Shown: in pieces, positions 42,274-50,714 of the stretch
Numbering within the stretch: the stretch's first letter is position 1
Layout of the letters: each line of letters begins with the position of its first letter
From: Mesobacillus jeotgali
GTDB lineage: Bacteria; Bacillota; Bacilli; Bacillales; Cytobacillaceae
NCBI RefSeq assembly: GCF_014856545.2
Contig: NZ_CP109811.1
Location: 3,962,001-4,026,000, forward strand
DNA: 64,000 nucleotides
Reading direction: 5' to 3'
Translations under genes and position numbers: made by a program
The notes under the pieces: model-generated
What the model was told of the DNA's origin: nothing
What the model saw: the letters and a program-made list of their open reading frames with translations, nothing else
Databases searched by the model: none

Positions 42274-43425
42274 ATGAACGATGCAAGAATCTCAATTGTC
42301 GGCGGCGGAATCAGCGGGTTAAGCACAGCAATTGCACTGCAAAGGAAAGGAATATATGCGGAGGTATATGAAAAAGAAAAAATGGTACATGAACCTGATA
42401 CCGGAATCATTCTAAGCGGCAATGCCATTCGGGCCTTCTACATTATGGGATTGGGACCTGAATTGCGCGCAAGCGGATTGGATGCTGACGGCTGTTTGCT
42501 TAAATCCGATTCGGGCAATACCATCGCCGAATTCGACTATCATGCACCATCCCATATCCCAAATTACCTGTTCATCCACCGTTCTGAACTTCACAGAATT
42601 TTGACAGATGCACTCCTTCCTGGGTCCCTCCACTTTAATAAGCATATGATTGATTTTAAACGCGATGATATATTGACATTATTTTTCGAAGATGGCACCA
42701 GTATAGAATCTGACTATCTTATTAGCTGCGACGGTGCAGCCTCACAAATTCGCAGAAAACTGTTTCCAAATAGCAGCCTGATTTATACAGGTTTTTCCTG
42801 CTGGAGAGGCATCTTGGATGATCCGCCAATGCAGGTGCACGACTACACTGAAACCTGGGGGGCAAGGGGAAGATTCGGGATTGCTCCGTTAACAGATAAT
42901 CAGGTGTTTTGGTATGCATTGAAAAAATCCTCTACAGAAAACAGCGACATGAGCGAATGGTCCCCTATCGATTTATTGTTCAACTTTTTCTACTATCATG
43001 AACCAATACAGGAAATACTGGAAAATACCACCCACGACCAGATCATTTACGATAAGCTATATGAATTGAGGCCACTGACACCTCTTCTTGCGGGTAAAAT
43101 TCTGTTACTTGGTGATTCAGCGCATGCATCCATGCCCAATATAGGCCAGGGTGCATCACAGGCTGTTGAAGATGCTGTATATCTGGCGAAATGGATCAGC
43201 ATTGAAGAGACAATTGATCAGGCATTTGTAAAGTATGAAGCACACAGGCAGGAGCGTATGAAGATTGTTAAAGACGAAATGAAAATTTATGGGTTGGCAG
43301 CGCGGATTGATTTCCCTGTTCTTTGCTCAATCCGTAACAAATTACTACAGATGACACCTACTGCCTTCCATAATGAGAAGCTGAGGAGGGTGTTTGAAAT
43401 AGAAGAAGATATGGATGCATTGTGA
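42274..43425 (+). CDS. FAD-dependent monooxygenase
   Basis: A 383-aa flavoprotein of the aromatic hydroxylase type (PHBH fold). The FAD site is ISIVGGGISGLSTAIALQRKG at the N-terminus; DG motif in YLISCDGAASQIRRKL; and GDSAHASMPNIGQGASQAVEDA binds the FAD phosphates. It probably adds one oxygen to an aromatic or isoprenoid substrate using NAD(P)H; the substrate is unknown. GGAGG precedes the ATG. In B. subtilis yuxO follows mrpG directly, so this gene and the array behind it are an insertion relative to that order. Confidence 0.88.
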   Translation: MNDARISIVGGGISGLSTAIALQRKGIYAEVYEKEKMVHEPDTGIILSGNAIRAFYIMGLGPELRASGLDADGCLLKSDSGNTIAEFDYHAPSHIPNYLFIHRSELHRILTDALLPGSLHFNKHMIDFKRDDILTLFFEDGTSIESDYLISCDGAASQIRRKLFPNSSLIYTGFSCWRGILDDPPMQVHDYTETWGARGRFGIAPLTDNQVFWYALKKSSTENSDMSEWSPIDLLFNFFYYHEPIQEILENTTHDQIIYDKLYELRPLTPLLAGKILLLGDSAHASMPNIGQGASQAVEDAVYLAKWISIEETIDQAFVKYEAHRQERMKIVKDEMKIYGLAARIDFPVLCSIRNKLLQMTPTAFHNEKLRRVFEIEEDMDAL

Positions 43426-43444
43426 TGGGAATGGGGATGACTTT

Positions 43445-44262
43445 TGACAGTTTTTTCGTGTTTCTAGTAAAAGCTGTCTGAACTTGGGCTGACTTCTGAC
43501 AGCTTTTCCATGTTTCTTGTGAAAGCTGTCTGAACTTGGGCTGACTTCTGACAGCTTTTCCGGTTTTCCTGTGAAAGCTGTCTGAACTTGGGCGATCTTA
43601 TGACAGCTTTTCCGGTTTTCCTGTGAAAGCTGTCTGAACCTGGGCGATCTTATGACAGCTTTTCCGGTTTTCGTGTGAAAGCTGTCTGAACCTGGGCGAT
43701 CTTATGACAGTTTTTCCGGTTTTCCTGTGAAATCTGTCTGAATCTGGGCGATCTTATGACAGTTTTTCCTCTTCATAAGCCAAACCTGTCACAATAATCA
43801 TTTTATCTTGACAGCTTTTCACCATCACAGGCCAAACCTGTCACAATAACCATCTTTTCTTGACAGCTTTTCTCCTCCGCAAGCCAAACCTGTCACAAAA
43901 ACCACTTTTTCTTGACAGCTTTTCCCCTTCTCAAGCCAAGTCTGTCACAATAACCATCTTTTCTTGACAGCTTTTCCCCTTCTTAAGCCAAACCTGTCAC
44001 AATAACCATCTTTTCTTGACAGCTTTTCTCCTTCTCAAGCCAAACCTGTCACAATTACGGCTTTTTCTTGACAGCTTTTCTCCCTCTCATGCCAAACCTG
44101 TCACAATAACCATCTTTTCTTGACAGCTTTTCTCCTTTTCAAACCAAACCTGTCACAATAACCATCTTTTCTTGACAGCTTTTCTCCTTTTCAAACCAAA
44201 CCTGTCACAATAACCATCTTTTCTTGACAGCTTTTCCCCACCTCAAGCCAAACCTGTCACAA
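43445..44262. repeat. Tandem array, 16 x 52 bp, two unit types in one register
   Basis: TGACAG recurs at 43445 + 52k for k = 0 to 15 (last at 44225), with no slip. Units 1-6 have GACAGCTTT and, 24 bp on, the complement AAAGCTGTC, ending TGAACCTGGGC. Units 8-16 have TGACAGCTTTTC and, 28 bp on, CTGTCACAATAACC with CAAGCCAAAC between. Unit 7 (43757) is a hybrid: type 1 entry, type 2 exit. It fills the whole gap between the monooxygenase and yuxO. Confidence 0.95.
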
Positions 44263-44321
44263 TCACTAACCACTAATCACCGGCTTTCAGCACTCTTCCT
44301 TTCCAATCCTGACCAATTGCA

Positions 44322-44346
44322 AAAACCAGCCAATTTGGCTGGTTCA
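44322..44346 (-). terminator. Terminator overlapping the yuxO stop
   Basis: AACCAGCC pairs with GGCTGGTT, then TTTTTG on the minus strand; the TGA of yuxO lies at the 5' edge. Confidence 0.75.
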
Positions 44347-44730
44347 TTTCCTCCGTTTTATAACGGCGATTGTACATCTTGAAATGCAAACAAGGTTTTC
44401 TTCTTCATCTGTAATTTTTATATCCCAAACCATGGTTGTTTTTCCCTGATGGAGGACAGTTCCGACAGCTGTTACCAGGCCGTCCTTTTTTGCCTTGATG
44501 TGGTTGGCGTTGATTTCAAGGCCGACCACTACTTCGTTTTCCTTGTCGACTAGCTCGAATGCTCCAACGCTTGCAACCGTCTCTGCCAGTGCGACAGAGG
44601 CTCCTCCGTGCAGCAAGCCGAATGGCTGCCTTGTACGGTCGTCTACAGGCATTGTCGCTATTACCTTTCCTTTTTGCAGCTGAGTTATTTCTATTCCCAG
44701 TGATCCAAGCAGTGTGTTGTTAAGTTCCAA
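44344..44730 (-). CDS. yuxO: Hotdog-fold thioesterase, PaaI/YuxO family
   Basis: A 128-aa PaaI-type acyl-CoA thioesterase. QPFGLLHGGASVALAETVAS is the active-site helix with the conserved His-Gly-Gly and the catalytic acid; GLEINANHIK follows. It hydrolyses a CoA thioester in the cytoplasm, substrate unproven. The start is TTG at 44730, with AGGAGGT 7 nt upstream; an upstream ATG would span that site. In B. subtilis yuxO leads to comA; no com genes are present here. Confidence 0.93.
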   Translation of the reverse strand: MELNNTLLGSLGIEITQLQKGKVIATMPVDDRTRQPFGLLHGGASVALAETVASVGAFELVDKENEVVVGLEINANHIKAKKDGLVTAVGTVLHQGKTTMVWDIKITDEEENLVCISRCTIAVIKRRK

Positions 44731-44832
44731 TCTTATTACCTCCTTATATTTGCCAAACAATTTACTATCAAGAACAGGAAAAACTATTATAGTCCTTCAA
44801 AAAGGACGCATCATAAAAACGAGGTGATCCAT

Positions 44833-45015
44833 ATGAACCGAGTTCGTGAAGGCATGATTCCTGCGGTGCTAGGAACGGCTGTAACAGCAGCGGGTTACGC
44901 TATGAAACAAAATCGCAAAATCGATAAGATGGTTTCTAACACCATATTCGGTTTCGGGTTAGCCCATATTGTTCTTGGAGCCATTGACCTGGTCGAACAC
45001 CGGAATGAGTTTTAG
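44833..45015 (+). CDS. Small conserved membrane protein
   Basis: A 60-aa protein with two hydrophobic segments (residues about 7-24 and 36-54), separated by MKQNRKIDKM. The ATG at 44833 has GAGGTG 6 nt upstream. Not recognised by name. It is divergent from yuxO and followed by hairpin repeats. Confidence 0.65.
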   Translation: MNRVREGMIPAVLGTAVTAAGYAMKQNRKIDKMVSNTIFGFGLAHIVLGAIDLVEHRNEF

Positions 45016-45062
45016 CCAGCCAGTCCGAATACCTGGCATATCACTGTAATGACTGTTTTACA

Positions 45063-45235
45063 GGAATGGCGGCTTTTTAGCCCTCTTTCCAAAAAAACAT
45101 CCTCATCAAGAGGCGGCTATTTTTTGCTGCCTCTCCAGATAAATTCCTCATTAGAAGGTTTTGCTGCCTTCCCGAAGAACCCCTCCTCAGGAATGCAGCT
45201 ATTTGTGCTGCCTTTCCTGAAGGATAACTTCTTCA
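45063..45235. repeat. Four tandem hairpin units of 36-46 bp with pairing arms
   Basis: Units start at 45063, 45109, 45154 and 45190. Each is a hairpin with differing but matching arms: GGAATGGCGGC with GCCCTCTTTCC, AGAGGCGGC with GCTGCCTCT, GAAGG with CCTTC, and AGGAATGCAGC with GCTGCCTTTCCT. Linkers resemble CCTCATCA. The last unit overlaps the 3' end of the dedA gene, encoding its final dozen residues. Confidence 0.8.
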
Positions 45236-45831
45236 GTCCCAATCGCGGCCTTTATTTTTCTCCTGCGCAGGACGAAAATGAAAGTTATAATCGATAAACC
45301 GAGGATCACTAACCAGACTTCCCTGTTGTACTTCATGACTAAGTCCATTTTATCTCCAAATAGATAGCCTAGCACAAAAATGATAGAGACCCACACGAAT
45401 GCGCCACTATAGGCAAAAATGGCAAAGGTTTTAAACGGAAGCCTGCTGAAGCCATAGAGCAAAGGCACCAAGTATCTGACTCCCGGGGCAAAACAGCTTA
45501 ACGACAATGAAAAAGCATGGTACTTCTCCATTAGCTTCATTGCAGATTCAATTGAATTCGCGAATCGTTTCTTTTTTTCCAATAACCCCAGCACTCTTCT
45601 CCCTATTATTCTCCCCAGTAAATAGCTGGTGGTAAAGGCTGCAGAAATCCCCATGTATGTAACAAAAAATGCAGGAACTGGGTGCAATGCTCCTTTTGCC
45701 GAAGCGAGTCCTACAGTCGTCAGAATAACCTCATTGGGAACTGGAATGACGAAAACCCCGAACCATAGCCACAAAAACAAACCCAAATAGCCATTATCCT
45801 CAATTATATTGATAACCAGCTCCAGATCCAT
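45199..45831 (-). CDS. DedA-family membrane protein
   Basis: A 210-aa DedA/VTT protein. FVIPVPNEVILTTVG carries the conserved proline-acidic site, and SCFAPGVRYLVPLLYGFSRL the F-x-P-G-x-R motif. Four to five spans are predicted; the C-terminal tail (RRRKIKAAIGTEE) is basic and cytoplasmic. It belongs to a different branch from the DedA at 10.4 kb. GGAGGGGGTG precedes the ATG. Its last 12 codons lie in a tandem hairpin unit, so the tail may have been remodelled by the repeat. Confidence 0.88.
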   Translation of the reverse strand: MDLELVINIIEDNGYLGLFLWLWFGVFVIPVPNEVILTTVGLASAKGALHPVPAFFVTYMGISAAFTTSYLLGRIIGRRVLGLLEKKKRFANSIESAMKLMEKYHAFSLSLSCFAPGVRYLVPLLYGFSRLPFKTFAIFAYSGAFVWVSIIFVLGYLFGDKMDLVMKYNREVWLVILGLSIITFIFVLRRRKIKAAIGTEEVILQERQHK

Positions 45832-46034
45832 GGGTCACCCCCTCCATCCCACCTTGGTCCGATTCTATTTCACAATAGAAGTTAATATGTATAAGAATTC
45901 TCCTTTCGTCCTTATTTCACCTCTTTTTTTCCTATTTTACAGTGCTTTAGCTTTTCCCTTCTTCATACTTAAGGACTTATGTTCATACATTGAAAAAGGT
46001 CGAAAACTTACCCGTAAGGAAGGGGAAGCTGCTT

Positions 46035-46367
46035 ATGCATTGTTTATTTTTTCATAAAAATCATGCTCGTCCATTTCCCGAAGTGAATGCTACACTGTTC
46101 AAAACTTCAGCACAAAAAGCCATTTCATTGATGGATGACGCCAACCTTGTGATGACCAAAATAACTTCATCTACTTCTTTTTCCAGTGATTTAATGGCTG
46201 CCGCACAGCAATCTCAGCAAAATGAAGTAGAAAGGTTGATCCAATCAACCGGAATTAAGAAGAAACCAAAAATCACTTTTAACCCGGATGGAATCACGAT
46301 GAACTTTGTGGATTATGCAGGAGACAAGGAATGCTGCCATATCATTACGCAGCTGAGATGGGAATGA
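46035..46367 (+). CDS. Unknown small protein
   Basis: A 110-aa protein, not recognised. Serine-rich helical region (SSTSFSSDLMAAAQQSQQNEV) then IKKKPKITFNPDGITMNFVD and a final ECCHIITQLRWE. No signal peptide or span. The ATG at 46035 has GGAAGGGG upstream; an in-frame start 45 nt earlier would add sequence with no ribosome site. Function unknown. Confidence 0.6.
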   Translation: MHCLFFHKNHARPFPEVNATLFKTSAQKAISLMDDANLVMTKITSSTSFSSDLMAAAQQSQQNEVERLIQSTGIKKKPKITFNPDGITMNFVDYAGDKECCHIITQLRWE

Positions 46368-46381
46368 ATGCTTAGAAAATG

Positions 46382-46405
46382 CCGCTGTTCCAAAACAGCG
46401 GCCAT
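46382..46405. terminator. Hairpin between convergent genes
   Basis: GCCGCTGTT pairs with AACAGCGGC with a 4-nt loop. No long T run on either side. Confidence 0.6.
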
Positions 46406-46423
46406 GTTAATTAGTTTCAGTAT

Positions 46424-46615
46424 TTAGTAATAAAACGGATATCCATATCCGTAGCCATAGCCGTATGGCGGGAATCCGCCGTAGCCGTAGCCATATGGAC
46501 GCGGATATAGTAGTGCGCTGCCTAACAGTCCTCCGAGTACTCCTCCAACAAAAGGACCTCCAAAGCCAAAGCCAAATGGGCGTCTGCCACCGTAATATGG
46601 TCTTCTTCTATACAT
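46424..46615 (-). CDS. Gly/Tyr-rich small protein, spore-coat-like
   Basis: A 63-aa low-complexity protein: basic N-terminus (MYRRRPYYGGRRPFGFG), a central glycine/leucine stretch, and a YGYGYGG-type tail. Such Gly/Tyr-rich small proteins occur in Bacillus spore coats. GGGAGG precedes the ATG. Assigned by composition only. Confidence 0.6.
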   Translation of the reverse strand: MYRRRPYYGGRRPFGFGFGGPFVGGVLGGLLGSALLYPRPYGYGYGGFPPYGYGYGYGYPFYY

Positions 46616-46709
46616 TAAGCTACCTCCCTCATATATTTGCCTACATTACTTCATATGCGAACATTGAGGGTATTGAATGGGCGTTTGTCCATTAGACTAG
46701 AAAAAAAGC

Positions 46710-47306
46710 CTAGTCCCAGGTCATCCGCTGCTCCTTCCATGGATCACCATACATATGGTAGCCATTTTCTTCCCAGAAACCGGGTTTGTTTTCCGATACG
46801 AACTCAATGTCTCTGATCCACTTCGCACTCTTCCAAAAATACAGATGAGGAATCACGGCTCTTAATGGATAGCCATGTTCAGGGGTAAGCTCCTTCCCGT
46901 TATGGGAATGGGCCAACAGGCTCGTATCCTTAAGAAAATCCTCAATCGGCAGATTCGTCGTCCAATTTTCCTCAGCATGGAGAATGACATATTTAGCCCT
47001 TTCGGTCGGCCTGGCCAGCCTGGCTAACTCCTGTGTGGCAACCCCTTCCCACACATTATCCAGCTTGGACCAGCCAGTCACACAGTGGATGTCATTGCCG
47101 GATGTCATTTGCGGCAATGACATCAGTTCTTTATATGATAAAACCACTTCTTTTTCTACAAGACCAAAAATCTTCAAGGTCCAATCATCGAGATTCTTAT
47201 AATACGGCACATTGCCATAATGCAAGACAGGAAAAGAGGTCGTGACATTTTGGTTCGGCGGGACTCTGTCCGATGGGCCCTTTTTACGCGTTTTTCCGAA
47301 ATACAT
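46710..47306 (-). CDS. yuiH: YuiH, sulfite-oxidase-like molybdopterin protein
   Basis: A 198-aa protein of the oxidoreductase molybdopterin-binding (sulfite oxidase) family. The Mo-ligand cysteine is in DIHCVTGWSKLD, and PLRAVIPHLYFWKSAKWIRDIEF is the conserved C-terminal part. It is likely a cytoplasmic oxidoreductase using molybdenum cofactor. GGGGTGG precedes the ATG. An IS1595-type element inserted 28 bp upstream of the ATG has cut it from its native promoter. Confidence 0.92.
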   Translation of the reverse strand: MYFGKTRKKGPSDRVPPNQNVTTSFPVLHYGNVPYYKNLDDWTLKIFGLVEKEVVLSYKELMSLPQMTSGNDIHCVTGWSKLDNVWEGVATQELARLARPTERAKYVILHAEENWTTNLPIEDFLKDTSLLAHSHNGKELTPEHGYPLRAVIPHLYFWKSAKWIRDIEFVSENKPGFWEENGYHMYGDPWKEQRMTWD

Positions 47307-47334
47307 GAATGATCCACCCCTTCTTTTTAAAAAA

Positions 47335-47367
47335 GGCTCTGTTAATCTTTAATGTTGAAAAATGATA
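47335..47367 (+). repeat. IS left terminal inverted repeat
   Basis: The 33-bp end starts GGCTCTGTTAA and shares TGTTGA and TGATA with the right end; the rest is diverged. Confidence 0.85.
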
Positions 47368-47374
47368 TAAAATT

Positions 47375-47401
47375 CGGGAAACCCTTTATAAAGGTTTCCC
47401 G
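47375..47401 (-). terminator. Terminator of the passenger gene
   Basis: A 9-bp perfect stem (CGGGAAACC with GGTTTCCCG) 8 nt after the passenger stop, within the IS. Confidence 0.75.
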
Positions 47402-47408
47402 ATACCTT

Positions 47409-47906
47409 TTATACACCATTTAATATATGCTCTAAATATACAATCCCCATAAAAATTAGCCAGACTGCTAATGGAATTGCAAAACTCTTAATGGCTTGTA
47501 AAGGTTTAAAATCTTTATTTTTCTTTTGTAGAACTCTATCTGTAATAAAGAACAACAATGAAGCCCCTAAACTATACAATAGTAATATAAGACCAAAAAC
47601 AGCGTGTAAAATGCCAGAGATAACTATTTCAGATTTTTCATTTTTCATTTTTGTTGAAATGAATTGACTGACTTTATCACTAATGATAGAGGTTAATACT
47701 CCATAAATTAAAATTGCTGGGAAACTATACATCAAATAAACAGGTGTGCTTAATGCAACAGCAAATAAATAATTTGGTATTGATGAAATAGTTCCACCAA
47801 ATGGATTAGGTACGATTAGACCTAACAAAATAGTAAACATAGAACCAGAGACAGATGCAGAAATTATTTTTCGTGATATTATTTTGTTCACCTCCACACT
47901 ACTCAT
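47409..47906 (-). CDS. Passenger membrane protein in the IS
   Basis: A 165-aa membrane protein with about four spans, not recognised. It lies inside the IS between transposase and left end, in the same direction, and is A+T-rich like the element, unlike neighbouring genes. IS1595-type elements sometimes carry such passengers. The ATG at 47906 lacks a clear ribosome site; a GGAGGTG lies just inside the gene, so the true start is uncertain. Confidence 0.7.
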   Translation of the reverse strand: MSSVEVNKIISRKIISASVSGSMFTILLGLIVPNPFGGTISSIPNYLFAVALSTPVYLMYSFPAILIYGVLTSIISDKVSQFISTKMKNEKSEIVISGILHAVFGLILLLYSLGASLLFFITDRVLQKKNKDFKPLQAIKSFAIPLAVWLIFMGIVYLEHILNGV

Positions 47907-47929
47907 TTTAAACAGAGAATTATGAAACT

Positions 47930-48958
47930 CTAAACCTTAAATTTTGCCATACGCAAACTATCATAAGTATCCTTCATTTCAAATACAAATGATGTAAGCA
48001 AGAACTCTTTAATATTGTGTTTTGTGCTTTCATTGCTTCGGCTATCTACAAACAAGAACCAAGAAAGGTAGTTGTCGAGGTATTTCGTAGACACGCCTTT
48101 AAAACGGTCTATCCATTGTTTCATACGAGAATGTAGACCATTAACATTTTGAATGTGATACAAACCCTTAATAACGTGTTTGCCATCATTTGATTTGATT
48201 CTGTAATGCTCTATTCCTTTTTCTTTTGCATAGGTTTTGTAGGCTCTCCAAGCATCTGTAACCAGTACATTATCAGGTGACAGTTTAGAACCAATCATAG
48301 TTTCAACCTTAGTTTTCACAACACGCCCCATACAAGCTACTTTTGATACAGTTGCTTTTGTGCGGTCTCTGGCAACAAGAACGCAAACTTGTTCGTGACT
48401 AATTCCTCTGTGTTTGGATTTCCCACCACGTTTACGGGGTTTACGTTCAGAAATACCACGTTTACCTTTTTCAGAGTAAAGGAAATAGGTCTCGTCAACT
48501 TCAACGATACCTTCAAATTGTTCAAAATCCATTTGTTTTAGTGCGTTTAACAATTTGTGTCTCCAATAAAAAAGTGTAACCCAAGTAACCCCTACGATTT
48601 CGGCAGATTTTCGTAGGGAATAGCCTTTGAACATGCAATCAACAAATGTAATCCATTCGTCACCTTTTCGAGTGCGATATAAGACTGTATTTGTTGTATC
48701 AGTAAAGGACTTACTACAACACTTACAACGGTAGCGTTGCCGACCATTATATTTTCCGAACCTAACAACGTGTTCAGAAGCACAATGAGGGCATTCAAAT
48801 CCTTCTTTAAAACGAGTTTCTCGCATTTCATTGATTAGACGACCACCGACAGAAGAAGAAGGTTGAACATAGCGTTTAACCCATTGATAAACTTGTTCTT
48901 TTTTCGTATGTGGTAGTTTATCAATGTGTTTTAACAAGTTACTAAACGCTTTACTCAT
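47930..48958 (-). CDS. IS1595-family transposase
   Basis: A 342-aa DDE transposase of the ISXO2-like type. An N-terminal zinc ribbon (CPHC...CKCC) is followed by an HTH segment and the catalytic domain with Asp in EVDETYF, Asp in VTDAWRAY and a final HSRMKQWI region. The ATG at 48958 has GGGAGG 8 nt upstream; a 21-codon extension is not supported. It looks intact, so the element may be active. Confidence 0.95.
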   Translation of the reverse strand: MSKAFSNLLKHIDKLPHTKKEQVYQWVKRYVQPSSSVGGRLINEMRETRFKEGFECPHCASEHVVRFGKYNGRQRYRCKCCSKSFTDTTNTVLYRTRKGDEWITFVDCMFKGYSLRKSAEIVGVTWVTLFYWRHKLLNALKQMDFEQFEGIVEVDETYFLYSEKGKRGISERKPRKRGGKSKHRGISHEQVCVLVARDRTKATVSKVACMGRVVKTKVETMIGSKLSPDNVLVTDAWRAYKTYAKEKGIEHYRIKSNDGKHVIKGLYHIQNVNGLHSRMKQWIDRFKGVSTKYLDNYLSWFLFVDSRSNESTKHNIKEFLLTSFVFEMKDTYDSLRMAKFKV

Positions 48959-49015
48959 ACTTACAACCTCCCGAATACTTGTTCTTATATTGATTATACT
49001 AAGATTTCGGGCAGG

Positions 49016-49048
49016 TATCAAATATCAACATTTACCTTTAACAGAGCC
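49016..49048 (-). repeat. IS right terminal inverted repeat
   Basis: The 33-bp end, read on the minus strand, starts GGCTCTGTTAA like the left end. Confidence 0.85.
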
Positions 49049-49067
49049 TTAAAAAAAGAAACTCTTA

Positions 49068-49098
49068 GATTGTGTCTAGCTCCAGCACTTTTCTTATT
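49068..49098. repeat. Shortened copy of the CAGCTCCAGC interspersed repeat
   Basis: TTGTGTCTAGCTCCAGC is joined directly to ACTTTTCTTAT, the two ends of the element seen in full at 59549-59671, so the middle has been deleted. Confidence 0.55.
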
Positions 49099-49120
49099 AT
49101 CCTACCGAATTTCCATTTTA

Positions 49121-49159
49121 AAATAAACAAAGCCGCCTTGCCCAAAGAGCAAGACGGCT
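49121..49159 (-). terminator. Terminator of yuiF
   Basis: An 11-bp stem (AGCCGCCTTGC with GCAAGACGGCT, one mismatch), with a T-rich tract on the minus strand. Confidence 0.85.
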
Positions 49160-49172
49160 ATATTTTTCACAA

Positions 49173-50486
49173 CTATAATACCATCGCGGCAATCCAGCCG
49201 AAAATGATCAACGGAATATTATAGTGAACGAATGTTGGGACAACCGTGTCCCAGATATGGTTGTGCTGAGTATCAGCATTCAAACCGGCAGTCGGGCCAA
49301 GTGTGCTGTCAGATGCAGGTGAACCTGCGTCACCAAGTGCAGCAGCCGTTCCAACAATCGCAATCGTCGCCATCGGGCTGAAACCGAGTTGAAGGCTGAG
49401 CGGCACAAATATCGTAGCGATAATTGGAATCGTAGAGAAAGAAGAACCGATTCCCATTGTAACCAGTAATCCGACGATAAGCATCGCCAGAGCGCCTAGG
49501 GACTTATTATTGCCAATTGCGTCAGCAGCCTGTGCTACCAGCGTTTCAACGTGTCCGGTTTCCTTCAGGACATCAGCGAAACCAAAAGCAGCAAGCATGA
49601 CGAATCCGATGAAAGCCATCATCTTCATGCCTTCTGTTAAAAGATTGTCAGCTTCACGCCACTTGATTGCTCCGCTCGCATAGACAACAAGGATACCAGC
49701 CAACGCACCGATAATCATCGAGCCAAAGTAAAGTTGGGCAGCAAGCGCTGCAACAATCGCAACAATGGAGAAAATAATTCCGACTTTGGAATACTCGCTT
49801 GTTTCTACCTGGACTACTTGATAGTCCTGATAGTTTCTAGGCTTTCGGTAAGATACGAAAATGGCGATCAACAATCCAACAACAAGGCCAGCAACTGGCA
49901 GCATCATCGCTGTCGGGATATCACCCATATCGATTTCCATTCCACTGTCTGCCATGTTCGTTGCCAGGATATCGTGGAAAATACCGCCGAAACCAACTGG
50001 CAGTAAAATATAAGGCGCCGTCAGGCCGAATGTCAATACAGAAGCAATTAACCGGCGGTCTATTTTCAGCTCATTAAAGATAATCAACAACGGCGGAATC
50101 AAAATTGGAATAAACGCAATGTGGATTGGAATCAAGTTTTGCGAGAAAATCGCCATCATTAAAATAAGGATGATAATAATCGCTTTAGAATATGTTTTGG
50201 CTTTCGACTCTCCGTTCTTGCCAATCATGCCGATCATCCAGTCAACCATCAAATTGGGTAAGCCTGTTTTGGAAATAGCGACAGCAAAACCTCCAAGCAG
50301 CGCGTAACTAAGCGCAACCTCGGCACTGCCTCCTAGTCCTCCGGTAAAAACCTCAATCGTTTTCTCTATACTCAAGCCGCCTGTAAGCCCGCCGATCAGC
50401 GCTCCGGCAATCAATGCCAACACAACATTGACACGAAGCAGGCTCAGGACAAGCATCGCCAGGACAGCAATAATAACTGCATTCAT
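49173..50486 (-). CDS. yuiF: YuiF, NhaC-like Na+/H+ antiporter or amino-acid carrier
   Basis: A 437-aa membrane protein with about 12 spans, of the NhaC/CitMHS-like ion transporter group. It has [17 protein letters not shown] late in the sequence and PGLPNL-like [12 protein letters not shown] early. B. subtilis YuiF is classed as a sodium/proton antiporter or amino acid carrier; neither is shown by sequence. GAGAGGAG precedes the ATG. Together with Mrp, the window holds two sodium/proton-type systems. Confidence 0.87.
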   Translation of the reverse strand: MNAVIIAVLAMLVLSLLRVNVVLALIAGALIGGLTGGLSIEKTIEVFTGGLGGSAEVALSYALLGGFAVAISKTGLPNLMVDWMIGMIGKNGESKAKTYSKAIIIILILMMAIFSQNLIPIHIAFIPILIPPLLIIFNELKIDRRLIASVLTFGLTAPYILLPVGFGGIFHDILATNMADSGMEIDMGDIPTAMMLPVAGLVVGLLIAIFVSYRKPRNYQDYQVVQVETSEYSKVGIIFSIVAIVAALAAQLYFGSMIIGALAGILVVYASGAIKWREADNLLTEGMKMMAFIGFVMLAAFGFADVLKETGHVETLVAQAADAIGNNKSLGALAMLIVGLLVTMGIGSSFSTIPIIATIFVPLSLQLGFSPMATIAIVGTAAALGDAGSPASDSTLGPTAGLNADTQHNHIWDTVVPTFVHYNIPLIIFGWIAAMVL

Positions 50487-50670
50487 TATGAGTTCTCCTC
50501 TCGATGATAGTTTGCATTTTACTTTAGTATGGTAAATTGGTAGAGAATTAAAATGACAAGTATTAAATTATCATAAATATGTTTTTTGTGTCAATGGGTT
50601 TGTTTGAAATAGTATTTGGAAAAAGATGATATTTTATGGTCAGCAATTAAGGGGATTTGAACCGAAATAA

Positions 50671-50707
50671 AAAACCCCCAAGCATTATAATCAGCTTCGG
50701 GGGTTTT
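50671..50707 (-). terminator. Terminator of pepA
   Basis: AAAACCCCC pairs with GGGGGTTTT, extended by AAGC/GCTT; no gene was seen between 50487 and here. Confidence 0.88.
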
Positions 50708-50714
50708 CAATCTA

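Larger units (their letters stand above)
47335..49048 (-). mobile_element. Complete IS1595-family element with passenger gene
   Basis: A 1714-bp element with imperfect inverted repeats (both ends GGCTCTGTTAA... with TGTTGA and TGATA shared), flanked by a perfect 8-bp duplication TTAAAAAA (47327-47334 and 49049-49056). It encodes a transposase and a second, unrelated gene. Terminal GG ends and 8-bp duplications are typical of IS1595. Confidence 0.92.

Noticed and set aside
43445..44262. Possible CRISPR array
   Set aside because: Regular spacing looks CRISPR-like, but units lack distinct spacers and unit-long conservation is the rule; no cas genes are near.
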